From NCBI GenBank assembly GCA_015059905.1, contig SUZN01000001.1, positions 407,212 through 471,211 of the forward strand: a DNA stretch of 64,000 nt, in the 5' to 3' direction. Position numbers and translations under genes: made by a program. How positions within the stretch are numbered: position 1 is the stretch's first letter; each line of letters starts with the position of its first letter. The notes beneath the pieces are model-generated. The model was not told where the DNA came from. It ran no database searches and saw nothing but the letters and a program-made list of their open reading frames with translations. Positions 25,984-35,401 of the stretch are shown one piece after another. This DNA is from Rikenellaceae bacterium (lineage in GTDB: Bacteria > Bacteroidota > Bacteroidia > Bacteroidales > Rikenellaceae).

Positions 25984-27001
25984 AGTTTTTCATCAATGCC
26001 TTAAACTCATCAAGTGGCATCTGTTCAACTTTGCAATCGCCAATCGAGGTGGGCAGCACGATATGTATCGAATCGCCTGCACTCTTTTTATCCTTCTTCA
26101 CAGCCTTCAGCAAATCTTTAATCTCAACGGGCGACTCAAGCGTAAAGCCTGCGCGCAACAGCAGATTTTCGATACGCGCTCTATCCTCCTCGCTCAATAA
26201 ACCTCGGCTGGTGGCTGCCGCCGCAATCAGGTGCAGACCTACGGCTACCGCCTCGCCGTGATTTAGCTTCGATGAGCACTTCTCGATGGCGTGCGCCATA
26301 GTGTGACCGAGGTTGAGCTTGCGTCTGTCGCCCGTCTCTCGCTCGTCACGCTCCACGATGTCTGCCTTTACCTTTATGGCGCGATAGACCACCTCATCCA
26401 GCGTAGCCTTATCACTTGCCAATGAGCCGAAATCACACTCCTCAAGCATCTCAAACAACACCTTGTCGGCAATCACGCCCGCCTTGATTATCTCCGCCAG
26501 ACCTGTGCGGAACTCACGGCGAGAGAGTGTGTGCAGCATACTTGTGTCGCAGATGACAAAACGTGGCTGGTTGAATGTGCCAATCATATTTTTATAGCCA
26601 TCCATATTCACGCCGTTCTTGCCGCCCACGCTGGCATCGACCTGTCCGAGCAACGAGGTCGAGACAAAACCAAACTCCACACCTCGCATATATGTCGAGG
26701 CGACAAACCCCGCGATGTCGGTCACAATGCCACCGCCAATGCCGAGGATGAAGGTCGTGCGGTCGGCCTCCAGCTCAATCAGGCGGCGATAAATCATATC
26801 CAGCGTGTGAATTGTCTTGCTCGTTTCGCCCAATCCAATCAAAATATGGTCGTATTGTTCGATGAGTGAGTGGTAGTGGCGGTCAATATTTGTGTCAGAG
26901 ATAACCACAACACGCTTCTCGGGAAGCAGGCGTGGCAGCTCCTCGCTCACGTTTCCTACTACGACTTTGCTCTTTTGTTTGATATTTATTTCGTAATTCA
27001 T
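25982..27001 (-). CDS. aroB: 3-dehydroquinate synthase
   Basis: Second step of the shikimate pathway: converts DAHP to 3-dehydroquinate with NAD and a metal ion. The motifs GGGIVTDIAGFVASTYMRG, SLLGQVDASVGGKNGVN and the metal-ligand regions RKLNLGHTMAHAIE and LNHGEAVAVG are all in place. 339 residues, normal. I place the start at ATG 27001. An in-frame ATG at 27040 lies upstream of the -7 element at 27027-27034 and would not be on the transcript; its extra 13 residues are also unlike the family. Confidence 0.95.
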   Translation of the reverse strand: MNYEINIKQKSKVVVGNVSEELPRLLPEKRVVVISDTNIDRHYHSLIEQYDHILIGLGETSKTIHTLDMIYRRLIELEADRTTFILGIGGGIVTDIAGFVASTYMRGVEFGFVSTSLLGQVDASVGGKNGVNMDGYKNMIGTFNQPRFVICDTSMLHTLSRREFRTGLAEIIKAGVIADKVLFEMLEECDFGSLASDKATLDEVVYRAIKVKADIVERDERETGDRRKLNLGHTMAHAIEKCSSKLNHGEAVAVGLHLIAAAATSRGLLSEEDRARIENLLLRAGFTLESPVEIKDLLKAVKKDKKSAGDSIHIVLPTSIGDCKVEQMPLDEFKALMKN

Positions 27002-27026
27002 AACAACTTTGGATTGAATAGTCGAA

Positions 27027-27034
27027 CAAAAGTA
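27027..27034 (-). promoter_or_regulatory. -7 element of aroB
   Basis: On the minus strand TACTTTTG matches TAnnTTTG, 25 bases before the ATG at 27001. It decides the aroB start. Confidence 0.65.
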
Positions 27035-27055
27035 GTACATTTTTGCGATTTTTAT

Positions 27056-27063
27056 TAACTTTG
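27056..27063 (+). promoter_or_regulatory. -7 element of typA
   Basis: TAACTTTG, 19 bases before the typA ATG at 27083. Together with the aroB element it forms a compact divergent promoter region. Confidence 0.65.
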
Positions 27064-27082
27064 CCGAATAAATTCAATTACT

Positions 27083-28888
27083 ATGCAAAAACTTCGCAAT
27101 ATTGCAATCATTGCACACGTCGATCACGGTAAGACGACGTTGGTGGACAAGATGATCGTCGCAGGACATTTGTTGCGTACCGATACAAATGAGGGCGACC
27201 TGATTATGGATAACAATGACCTTGAGCGCGAGCGAGGCATTACCATCCTTTCGAAAAACGTATCCGTTATATATAAGGATTATAAGATTAACATCATCGA
27301 CACCCCAGGTCACGCCGACTTTGGCGGCGAGGTGGAGCGAGTGCTGAATATGTGTGATGGCGTGCTGCTGCTGGTGGATGCCTTCGAGGGCACAATGCCG
27401 CAGACTCGTTTCGTGTTGCAGAAGGCGCTGTCGCTCGGCAAGAAGCCTATTGTGGTGGTAAATAAGGTTGATAAGCCCAACTGCCGCCCCGAGGTGGTAA
27501 ATGAGCAGGTCTTCGATTTGATGTTCTCGCTCAACGCAACCGAGGAGCAACTCGATTACAAGACCATCTACGGCTCGGCAAAGCAGGGCTGGATGTCACA
27601 CGTGTGGAACGAGCCTACCGACTCTATTGCTCCGCTGCTGGATGCTATTATCGACGAGATTCCCGAGCCAGAGGTTGTCGAGGGTACTCCGCAGTTGCTT
27701 GTCACTTCACTTGAGTACTCGCCATATGTGGGTCGTATTGCAGTGGGTAAGCTCACCCGAGGCGAGCTGCGCGCAGGTCAGAACGTAACCCTTGCAAAGC
27801 GTGATGGCGAGACAATGGTCAAGACCCGTATCAAGGAGTTGATGGTCTTTGACGGTCTTGGCAAGAAGAAGGTTGAGAGCGTGGGCTGTGGTGAGATATG
27901 TGCGATGGTCGGAATTGAGGGCTTCGAGATTGGCGATACAATCTGCGATTATGAGAATCCAGAGCCGCTGCCACCTATTGCGATAGATGAGCCAACGATG
28001 TCTATGTTGTTTACAATCAACAACTCTCCATTCTTTGGTCGTGATGGTAAGTTCGTTACTTCGCGTCACTTGAAGGAGCGCCTTGACCGTGAGCTTGAGC
28101 GTAACCTCGCTCTGCGTGTAGCACCTGGTCAGAATGCCGATTCGTTCATCGTATATGGTCGTGGTGTGTTGCACCTCTCGGTGTTGATTGAGACTATGCG
28201 TCGTGAGGGTTATGAGTTGCAGGTGGGTCAGCCCAAGGTTATCATCAAGGAGATTGACGGCGTGAAGTGTGAGCCTGTTGAGGAGATGACCGTTGATTGC
28301 CCCGACGAGTATGCAGGAACGGTTATCGAGATGGTAACCAAGCGTAAGGGAACGATGACCAATATGGAGTCTGACGGTGAACGCACACGTCTGGAGTTTT
28401 TGGTGCCTTCGCGCGGTATTATCGGCTTGCGCTCAAATATGCTGACAGCCACTGCGGGCGAGGCTATTATGACTCACCGCCTGAAGGATTTTGAGCCTTG
28501 GATGGGCGAGATTGAGATGCGAACAAACGGCTCGCTGATTGCTTCTGAAACGGGTACTGCCTACGCCTATTCAATTGATAAGTTGCAGGATCGTGGTCGC
28601 TTCTTCATCGCTCCGATGGATGAGGTATATTGCGGTCAGGTGGTGGGCGAGAGCACTCGCCAGGGTGATATTACCATCAACGTGACAAAGGCGAAGCAGC
28701 TCACAAATATGCGTGCTTCGGGTGCTGACGACAAGGCTGTGATTGTGCCTCCAAAGGTATTCTCATTGGAGGAGGCATTGGAGTATATCAAGGCTGATGA
28801 GTATGTGGAGGTTACTCCAAAGTCTATGCGACTCAGAAAGATTCTCCTGAACGAGATTGACCGCAAGCGCGCTGCCAAGCAGGAATAA
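27083..28888 (+). CDS. typA: Ribosome-associated GTPase TypA/BipA
   Basis: Translation factor of the EF-G/LepA superfamily involved in ribosome assembly and stress adaptation. G1 AHVDHGKTT, G3 DTPGHADFGG and G4 NKVDKPN are present, then domain II, the EF-G-like domains III and V and the BipA-specific C-terminal domain with TNMRASGADDKA. 601 residues is the standard length. Confidence 0.96.
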   Translation: MQKLRNIAIIAHVDHGKTTLVDKMIVAGHLLRTDTNEGDLIMDNNDLERERGITILSKNVSVIYKDYKINIIDTPGHADFGGEVERVLNMCDGVLLLVDAFEGTMPQTRFVLQKALSLGKKPIVVVNKVDKPNCRPEVVNEQVFDLMFSLNATEEQLDYKTIYGSAKQGWMSHVWNEPTDSIAPLLDAIIDEIPEPEVVEGTPQLLVTSLEYSPYVGRIAVGKLTRGELRAGQNVTLAKRDGETMVKTRIKELMVFDGLGKKKVESVGCGEICAMVGIEGFEIGDTICDYENPEPLPPIAIDEPTMSMLFTINNSPFFGRDGKFVTSRHLKERLDRELERNLALRVAPGQNADSFIVYGRGVLHLSVLIETMRREGYELQVGQPKVIIKEIDGVKCEPVEEMTVDCPDEYAGTVIEMVTKRKGTMTNMESDGERTRLEFLVPSRGIIGLRSNMLTATAGEAIMTHRLKDFEPWMGEIEMRTNGSLIASETGTAYAYSIDKLQDRGRFFIAPMDEVYCGQVVGESTRQGDITINVTKAKQLTNMRASGADDKAVIVPPKVFSLEEALEYIKADEYVEVTPKSMRLRKILLNEIDRKRAAKQE

Positions 28889-28916
28889 AAACAATTAACG
28901 AAAAACGACTTAAATA

Positions 28917-29036
28917 ATGGGAAAGAGTGAATATGTATCTCCACAGGTAGAGATTATCGAGATAGCGGTGGAGAAGGGTTTTGCCGCAAGTGGCGAGCAT
29001 AACGGAATAGATGGCTGGGATCAGGGCGTATTTTAA
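28917..29036 (+). CDS. 39-residue peptide next to fimbrillin
   Basis: A short ORF with ATG 28917 and stop TAA 29034-29036. It starts MGKSEYVSPQVEIIEIAVEK and continues with GFAASG and a Trp-containing acidic tail. Short proteins with the pattern Y-x-x-P-x-[VI]-E-[VI]-I-E-[IL]-x-x-E-x-G-F-A-x-S-G are common in Bacteroidales close to surface-protein genes. It begins 28 bases after typA and ends 11 bases before the fimbrillin start. It has no signal peptide; function unknown. Confidence 0.7.
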   Translation: MGKSEYVSPQVEIIEIAVEKGFAASGEHNGIDGWDQGVF

Positions 29037-29047
29037 TTTTGGATGTT

Positions 29048-30460
29048 ATGAAGAAGATTCTAAAATACGCATTTGGACTGTTGGCGGTTTTGGCTGTCGG
29101 ATGTAGTGACGAGACGCAGGATGTTCTTTCGCGCAGTGTCACGCTCTATGCAAGTGATGCAGAGTGCTCACGCACTTCGTTTGACTATGATGCAGCGAGT
29201 GGTGGATACCATACTTCGTGGAGCGAGGATGACGCTATGCGTGTGCTGATTGCATCGGGTGGTGAGGCAAAGGAGTATCTCTTTACCTTGCAGGATGCCG
29301 CTTCGGGGCGTTTTGCGTGTGCCGAGGTGGAGGATGCAACTGTGGCGGTGGATGCTTACGGAGTATATCCCTCTACGGCGCAGGTGGCGGCAGATTTGAC
29401 TGCCATTGTCAAGGTAGGTGCTGCCGAGCAGAGTCAGGTGGCACTGACATCCAGCCACGTTGCAAAGTATGACCCCTTGTGGGGCGGTGTGCAGTCGGCA
29501 GATTTGGATGCTATCCGCTTGCAGATGCACCATACAGCGGCTGTTATGCAGTTCAGTATGAAGAATATGACCGATGCTGCGGTGGATGTGGAGTCGGTTA
29601 AGTTGTACGCTCCAACTCCTGTCGCGGGCGAATATTCGCTCAATCTTCAGTCGGGTGAACTGACCGCTACCGAGAACGTAAGCAAGGCGATTGAGTTGAG
29701 TCTTGCCGATTGTAATATAGCGGCAGGCGAGGAGGCGAAGGCGTGGGTCGCGATGTCGCCTTTTGTCGTTAATGCGGGCGATGAGCTAAAGTTTGTTGTG
29801 ACCACCGCCGATGGCAAGCATTACAGCTATACCAAGTCGTTTGCTACCGAGGTTGAGTTCCCTTCGGGCAAGGTTATGACAATGAGCGCACCCATTGTTT
29901 TGTCTGCCGAGAGCCTTATGGCGGAGAGTCGCAGCGTTGAGGTCGATTTAACAAAAGAAGCCACATATCCCGAAAATTTCCCAACATCGAAAACATTGTA
30001 TGAGGGTGTGGAGGATTATCTTTTGGCTGGCTATCCTTTCCAAATCTACTCAACCAAGCCTTATATGCGTTCTGGTTCAAGCAATAATAATTACCGTATG
30101 AATTTCTATTTCAATGGCGTAAGCGGTAATGATGTTCCTACGGCAGAGGATTATGCTCTTGTCTATTTGCCATATTATGAGGGGTATAAGATTAGTGAAG
30201 TGAACCTCACATTGGCGAGCAAAGACGGCAATGTATTCAAAATGGCGATTGCTAATCCCGATAATTTGGCAGCTTCACACGAAAACTCTAATAGTCCAAA
30301 AGATGCAATATTTGAAGCTGACGAGATTGAAGAAATGGGCGCAGATGTAGCAGCACAATGTTGTCTGTATATTCATTTTAATAATGTTACGCAGAGGATT
30401 TCTTCATCAAATTGCAACTGCTACATCACAAATATCACAATAGATTACGTTTTGGAATAA
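29048..30460 (+). CDS. Fimbrillin-like surface lipoprotein (Mfa-like family)
   Basis: Predicted subunit or anchor of type V (FimA/Mfa) pili. Signal peptide with lipobox AVGC (Cys at about residue 19), then the family opening with RTSFDYDAASGGYHTSWSEDD and the N-terminal beta-sandwich, including the LRLQMHHTAAVM-type segment and the LYAP motif that precedes the core. The C-terminal 170 residues are a second, Tyr- and Asn-rich domain. Pilins of this type are transported as lipoproteins and cleaved by an Arg-gingipain-like protease before polymerisation; no clear cleavage site is evident. ATG 29048 was chosen because an upstream TTG adds only three unusual residues. Confidence 0.82.
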   Translation: MKKILKYAFGLLAVLAVGCSDETQDVLSRSVTLYASDAECSRTSFDYDAASGGYHTSWSEDDAMRVLIASGGEAKEYLFTLQDAASGRFACAEVEDATVAVDAYGVYPSTAQVAADLTAIVKVGAAEQSQVALTSSHVAKYDPLWGGVQSADLDAIRLQMHHTAAVMQFSMKNMTDAAVDVESVKLYAPTPVAGEYSLNLQSGELTATENVSKAIELSLADCNIAAGEEAKAWVAMSPFVVNAGDELKFVVTTADGKHYSYTKSFATEVEFPSGKVMTMSAPIVLSAESLMAESRSVEVDLTKEATYPENFPTSKTLYEGVEDYLLAGYPFQIYSTKPYMRSGSSNNNYRMNFYFNGVSGNDVPTAEDYALVYLPYYEGYKISEVNLTLASKDGNVFKMAIANPDNLAASHENSNSPKDAIFEADEIEEMGADVAAQCCLYIHFNNVTQRISSSNCNCYITNITIDYVLE

Positions 30461-30466
30461 CTTTTT

Positions 30467-31642
30467 ATGGCACGAGTTGTAGTAGGACTTTCGGGAGGCG
30501 TTGATTCCTCGGTGGCGGCATATCTTTTGAAGCAGCAGGGTCACGAGGTGATAGGACTCTTTATGCGAAATTGGCACGACACCACAGGTACGCTTGAGGG
30601 CGACTGCCCCTGGTATGACGACCAGGTCTTTGCCGAACTCGTGGCGAAAAAACTGGATATTCCTTTCCGCTTTGTTGATTTGTCGGAGGAGTATCGCCAC
30701 CGTGTGGTTGATTATATGTTTGCCGAGTATCAGGCGGGTCGCACGCCCAATCCCGATGTGTTATGCAACCGTGAAATTAAGTTTGATGTCTTTCTGAAGG
30801 AGGCGTTGAAGATGGGTGCGGAGTATGTCGCTACGGGACACTATTGTCGCAAGCAGACCATCGAGAAGGAGGGTAAGACCATCTACAAGCTGCTGGCGGG
30901 TGCAGATAAGAATAAAGACCAGAGCTATTTCCTTTGTCAGCTCACACAAGAGCAGTTGCGATATGCGATGTTTCCGATAGGTGACCTGCTCAAGCCCGAG
31001 GTGCGTCGCATTGCCGAGGAGCAGAAGCTGGCGACAGCCAAGCGCAAGGACTCGCAGGGAATATGTTTTGTCGGCAAGGTCGATTTGCCCGTTTTCCTTC
31101 AGCAGCAGATAGCCCCCAAGCAGGGAAATATTCACGAGATACTACCTTCGTGGCGAGGCTATGCCACAGAGCCTGCGGAGGAGGATTTGATGGCACTTGC
31201 AGCGCCTAAACGCTATACGGTGCGTGATGGAAAGAAGATAGGCGTGCACAACGGCGCGCATTTTTATACCATAGGTCAGCGTAAAGGACTGGGCATCGGA
31301 GGCAGAAAGGAGTCGCTGTTTATCATTGCTACCGATGTCAAGGAGAATGTGATATATGTGGGTGAGGGCGATTCCCACCCAGGACTCTATCGCTGCGCAT
31401 TGCGATTGCAGTCGGAGGCTTTGCATTGGGTAAATCCAGAGGATGCTATGCAGGTGGGCGAACGCAGGGCGTTTGATGTGAGAATTCGTTATCGTCAGCC
31501 ACTCCAGCGAGCAGAACTTATTTGCCGCGAGGATGGGATGTACATCCTTTTTGAGGAGCCGCAGCGAGGTATTGCCGCAGGTCAGTTTGCAGCGTGGTAT
31601 AGCGGCGAGGAACTTGTTGGGTCGGGCGTAATCGAAGCGTAG
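30467..31642 (+). CDS. mnmA: tRNA-specific 2-thiouridylase MnmA
   Basis: Thiolates U34 of tRNA-Lys, -Glu and -Gln. The PP-loop GLSGGVDSSVAA (residues 8-19), the two catalytic cysteines Cys100 (PDVLCNREIKF) and Cys200 (DSQGICFVG) and the ATGHYC motif are present. 391 residues, slightly longer than the E. coli protein. Starts 6 bases after the fimbrillin stop and is followed after 2 bases by the EEP-like gene. Confidence 0.95.
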   Translation: MARVVVGLSGGVDSSVAAYLLKQQGHEVIGLFMRNWHDTTGTLEGDCPWYDDQVFAELVAKKLDIPFRFVDLSEEYRHRVVDYMFAEYQAGRTPNPDVLCNREIKFDVFLKEALKMGAEYVATGHYCRKQTIEKEGKTIYKLLAGADKNKDQSYFLCQLTQEQLRYAMFPIGDLLKPEVRRIAEEQKLATAKRKDSQGICFVGKVDLPVFLQQQIAPKQGNIHEILPSWRGYATEPAEEDLMALAAPKRYTVRDGKKIGVHNGAHFYTIGQRKGLGIGGRKESLFIIATDVKENVIYVGEGDSHPGLYRCALRLQSEALHWVNPEDAMQVGERRAFDVRIRYRQPLQRAELICREDGMYILFEEPQRGIAAGQFAAWYSGEELVGSGVIEA

Positions 31643-31644
31643 AG

Positions 31645-32451
31645 ATGAGGCGCCTGATAACAATTCTGTTCTTGTTGCTGTGTGTTTCGGTTAATGCACA
31701 GGAAATAAAATCTTTTGGAGTCGCTTATTATGACGTGGATAGACTCTACGACACCATCCCTTCGCGCTTTTATGACGATAGTGCCTATACTCCTGAAGGA
31801 AGTTTTGCGTGGGACGAGAGTCGTTACCGCCGAAAGGTGGAGCAGGTGGCTGCTGTCGTGGACTCTATGGAATTGCCTGTGGTGGCGTTGTATGGCGTTG
31901 AGAACGAGCAGGTGGTGAGAGATATAGTCTCTGCATGTGGCGAGGATTATGCCTACATTCATCGCACATCGAATTCGTATGACGGTCTGGATTTTGCATT
32001 GCTCTACTTTGCTGATGTATTTTTTCCTGGTCGAGTGACAGAATATCGCGGAGCTCTGTGTGTCGAGGGCGAAGCGTGTGGAGAGCCACTGACAATTATT
32101 GCAACGCATCGCTCAACTTCGCTCGGTGTGTTGATTGAGGAGCGAAATTTGCTCGAAGATAATAATATTATTATTCTCGGCGATGTTGGAAAATTAAAAT
32201 TTAAGAAATATGGGCTGCGTGATGCCTCGTTTCACATTGAGAAGGCTGCTCGCGGCAACCGTATCTTGCGGGGAATGTGGCACTTACGCGATAGAGTACT
32301 GACGAATATTACCTCTTTGAGCCATTGTGATGTCTATATCAAACGGTGGTTGCTCGATGAAACGGGTGTACCAAGACCCACCTTCGATGGGGCAAAATAT
32401 TGTGCAGGAGGCTCTTCTTGCCTGCCAATATTCATATATTTCGACAAATGA
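31645..32451 (+). CDS. Secreted endonuclease/exonuclease/phosphatase-fold protein with lost active site
   Basis: Exported 268-residue protein (signal peptide about residues 1-18) with the layout of Bacteroidales EEP proteins. The usual catalytic residues are largely replaced: N-x-E-N-L-F-D becomes DVDRLYDT, EVEN becomes GVENE, GDFND becomes GDVGK, and the terminal SDHLP becomes SSCLP (Ser258, Cys259), so the catalytic Asp-His pair is gone. It is probably a pseudoenzyme or a binding protein, not an active nuclease. It shares a transcript with mnmA. Confidence 0.75.
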   Translation: MRRLITILFLLLCVSVNAQEIKSFGVAYYDVDRLYDTIPSRFYDDSAYTPEGSFAWDESRYRRKVEQVAAVVDSMELPVVALYGVENEQVVRDIVSACGEDYAYIHRTSNSYDGLDFALLYFADVFFPGRVTEYRGALCVEGEACGEPLTIIATHRSTSLGVLIEERNLLEDNNIIILGDVGKLKFKKYGLRDASFHIEKAARGNRILRGMWHLRDRVLTNITSLSHCDVYIKRWLLDETGVPRPTFDGAKYCAGGSSCLPIFIYFDK

Positions 32452-32482
32452 TTTGCATTTTAGCAAAAAAGTTTTAATTTTG
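32452..32482 (+). promoter_or_regulatory. Promoter of ppdK
   Basis: TTTG at 32452-32455, 19 bases, then TAATTTTG at 32475-32482: the best match to the Bacteroidetes consensus in the window. A leader of about 60 bases follows, which fits a highly expressed gene. Confidence 0.8.
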
Positions 32483-32550
32483 TACGGTTGAAAGAGCGAT
32501 AATAAAATAATATATACATAAATTAAAAATTTTAATAAACAACCAAGATT

Positions 32551-35280
32551 ATGGCAGATGTAAAACGTGTCTATACCTTCGGTAACAAAGAGGCCGAGGG
32601 TAATGGTAAAATGAGAGAGTTGCTCGGTGGTAAGGGTGCCAATTTGGCAGAGATGAACCTTATCGGTATCCCAGTACCTCCAGGATTCACTATCACAACA
32701 GAGGTTTGTGCTGAGTACTACAGCAAGGGTAAGGAGGCTGTTATCGAGATTCTTCGTCCAGAGGTAGAGAAGGCAATGACAAACATTGAGAACCTCACAG
32801 GTATGAAGTTTGGCGATAAGGAGATGCCTTTGCTCGTATCAGTACGTTCAGGTGCTCGCGCTTCAATGCCAGGTATGATGGATACAATCCTTAACCTGGG
32901 TATGAACGACGAGGCTGTTGAGGCTGTTGCAAAGCGTACAGGTAACCCACGTTTTGCTTGGGATTCATACCGTCGTTTCGTACAGATGTACGGTGACGTA
33001 GTGTTGGGTATGAAGCCAGTATCAAAGGAGGATCAGGATCCATTCGAGGAGATCATCGAGGCTCAGAAGGAGAAGCGCGGTGTGAAGATGGATACTGACC
33101 TTACAGTTGAGGATTTGAAGGAGCTCGTAGCTGCATTCAAGGCTGCTGTTAAGGAGCAGACAGGCAAGGACTTCCCAGCTTGCCCTTGGAAGCAGTTGTG
33201 GGGCGCTGTATGCGCTGTGTTCGGTTCTTGGATGAACGAGCGTGCTATTCTCTATCGTAAGCTCAACAACATCCCAGCTGAGTGGGGTACAGCCGTATCA
33301 GTTCAGGCGATGGTATTCGGTAACATGGGCGAGAACTCTGCAACAGGTGTTGCTTTCTCTCGTGACGCTGCGACAGGTGAGAACATCTTCAACGGTGAGT
33401 ACCTTGTAAACGCACAGGGTGAGGACGTTGTGGCTGGTATCCGCACACCACAGCAGATTACTATCGAGGGTTCACGTCGTTGGGCAAAGGCACAGAACAT
33501 CTCTGAGGAGGATCGTGCATCGAAGTATCCTTCACTCGAGGAGGTTATGCCAACTGTATATGCAGAGCTTAACGAGATTCAGAACCACTTGGAGGTTTAC
33601 TTCAAGGATATGCAGGATATCGAGTTCACTATCCAGGATGGTAAGCTTTGGATGTTGCAGTGCCGTAACGGTAAGCGTACAGGTGCAGCGATGGTTAAGA
33701 TCGCAATGGATATGTTGCGCGAGGGCTTGATCGACGAGAAGACAGCAGTACTCCGTTGTGAGCCAGCGAAGCTCGACGAGCTTTTGCACCCTGTATTCGA
33801 CAAGACTGCAATCAAGAATGCAAAGGTTATCGTTAAGGGTCTTCCAGCATCTCCAGGTGCTGCGACAGGTCCAGTAGTATTCTTCGCAGAGGATGCCGAG
33901 AAGGTATTGGCAGAGACTGGTCAGAAGGCTATCTTGGTTCGTATTGAGACATCTCCAGAGGATTTGAAGGGTATGTTGGACGCTGCTGGTATCTTGACAG
34001 CTCGCGGTGGTATGACATCACACGCTGCCGTTGTGGCTCGTGGTATGGGTAAGTGCTGTGTATCAGGTGCTGGTGAGCTCAATATCGACTATAAGACTCG
34101 TACAATCAAGGTTAATGGTTACGATATTAAGGAGGGTGACTGGATTTCACTCAACGGCTCAACAGGTGAGGTTTACTTGGGTCAGGTAGCTACACAGGAT
34201 GCTGACCTCAGCGGTGACTTCGGTCAGTTGATGGAGTTGGCTGGCAAGTATGCAACTATGAAGGTTCGTGCTAACGCCGACACTCCACGCGATGCTGCAC
34301 AGGCATTCGCATTCGGTGCAGAGGGTATCGGTCTTTGCCGTACAGAGCATATGTTCTTCGAGGGCGAGCGTATCAAGGCTGTTCGCGAGATGATTTTGGC
34401 TGATGATGAGGCTGGTCGTCGTGTAGCACTCTCTAAGTTGCTCCCAATGCAGCGTGGTGACTTCGAGGGTCTGTTCAAGGCTATGAAGGGTTATCCAGTA
34501 ATCGTTCGTTTGCTCGATCCACCATTACACGAGTTTGCGCCTAACACAGAGAAGGAGCAGCGCGAGATGGCAGAGGAGATGGGTATCACATTCGAGGAGG
34601 TTGCCGCAAAGGTAGAGTACTTGCACGAGGTTAACCCAATGCTCGGTCACCGTGGTTGCCGTTTGGGTAACACCTATCCAGAGATTACTGAGATGCAGGC
34701 ACGTGCTATCATCGAGGCTGCAATGAATGTGAAGGCTACAGGTATCGATGTAAAGGTAGAGATTATGGTTCCATTGGTAGGTAACCACAAGGAGCTCCGC
34801 TACCAGAAGAATATCATCGACACTGTTGCTAACCAGGTATTCGCAGAGCGTAACGATAAGATTGACTACTTGGTAGGTACAATGATCGAGGTTCCTCGTG
34901 CAGCTGTTACAGCTAACCAGATTGCCGAGGTTGCAGAGTTCTTCTCATTCGGTACTAACGACTTGACACAGATGACTCTCGGTTTCTCTCGTGACGATAT
35001 CGCTAAGTTCTTGCCAACATACCTCGACAAGAATATCTTGAAGGCAGACCCATTCCAGGTTTTGGACCGCAATGGTGTTGGTCAGCTTATTCGTGAGGCT
35101 GTTATGAAGGGTCGTGGTACTCGTATGGACTTGAAGTGTGGTATCTGCGGTGAGCACGGCGGTGAGCCATCATCAGTAGAGTTCTGCCACTATGCAGGTC
35201 TTAACTACGTAAGTTGCTCTCCATACCGTGTACCTATCGCACGTTTGGCAGCGGCTCACGCTGCTCTTCGAGAAAAATAG
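32551..35280 (+). CDS. ppdK: Pyruvate phosphate dikinase
   Basis: Reversibly converts pyruvate, ATP and phosphate to PEP, AMP and PPi; a main glycolytic enzyme in anaerobic Bacteroidales. Three domains: N-terminal ATP-grasp, central swivelling domain with the phosphorylated His491 (GGMTSHAAVVARG), and C-terminal PEP domain with GTNDLTQMTLGFSRDD and the catalytic Cys866 in GICGEHGGEP. 909 residues, normal. Codon use is strikingly different from the neighbours (ACA for Thr, CCA for Pro, GGT for Gly almost throughout), as expected for strong translational selection. The prophage begins directly after its terminator. Confidence 0.97.
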   Translation: MADVKRVYTFGNKEAEGNGKMRELLGGKGANLAEMNLIGIPVPPGFTITTEVCAEYYSKGKEAVIEILRPEVEKAMTNIENLTGMKFGDKEMPLLVSVRSGARASMPGMMDTILNLGMNDEAVEAVAKRTGNPRFAWDSYRRFVQMYGDVVLGMKPVSKEDQDPFEEIIEAQKEKRGVKMDTDLTVEDLKELVAAFKAAVKEQTGKDFPACPWKQLWGAVCAVFGSWMNERAILYRKLNNIPAEWGTAVSVQAMVFGNMGENSATGVAFSRDAATGENIFNGEYLVNAQGEDVVAGIRTPQQITIEGSRRWAKAQNISEEDRASKYPSLEEVMPTVYAELNEIQNHLEVYFKDMQDIEFTIQDGKLWMLQCRNGKRTGAAMVKIAMDMLREGLIDEKTAVLRCEPAKLDELLHPVFDKTAIKNAKVIVKGLPASPGAATGPVVFFAEDAEKVLAETGQKAILVRIETSPEDLKGMLDAAGILTARGGMTSHAAVVARGMGKCCVSGAGELNIDYKTRTIKVNGYDIKEGDWISLNGSTGEVYLGQVATQDADLSGDFGQLMELAGKYATMKVRANADTPRDAAQAFAFGAEGIGLCRTEHMFFEGERIKAVREMILADDEAGRRVALSKLLPMQRGDFEGLFKAMKGYPVIVRLLDPPLHEFAPNTEKEQREMAEEMGITFEEVAAKVEYLHEVNPMLGHRGCRLGNTYPEITEMQARAIIEAAMNVKATGIDVKVEIMVPLVGNHKELRYQKNIIDTVANQVFAERNDKIDYLVGTMIEVPRAAVTANQIAEVAEFFSFGTNDLTQMTLGFSRDDIAKFLPTYLDKNILKADPFQVLDRNGVGQLIREAVMKGRGTRMDLKCGICGEHGGEPSSVEFCHYAGLNYVSCSPYRVPIARLAAAHAALREK

Positions 35281-35304
35281 GAGGGCGGTCAAAATGAAGA
35301 AGTT

Positions 35305-35345
35305 AGCGGTAAAACCTTAAACAAACGGGTTTTACCGCTTTCTCT
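35305..35345 (+). terminator. Terminator of ppdK
   Basis: AGCGGTAAAACC (35305-35316) pairs perfectly with GGTTTTACCGCT (35328-35339) and is followed by a T-rich run. It marks the end of the undisturbed host sequence. Confidence 0.9.
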
Positions 35346-35401
35346 TTATAATTACATTCTGCACGATAAATGAGCAGAATGAGCCGAGAAAAAGCAGAAT
35401 T

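Noticed and set aside
27002..27040. Upstream start for aroB at 27040
   Set aside because: It lies upstream of the probable -7 element and adds residues that are not family-like.
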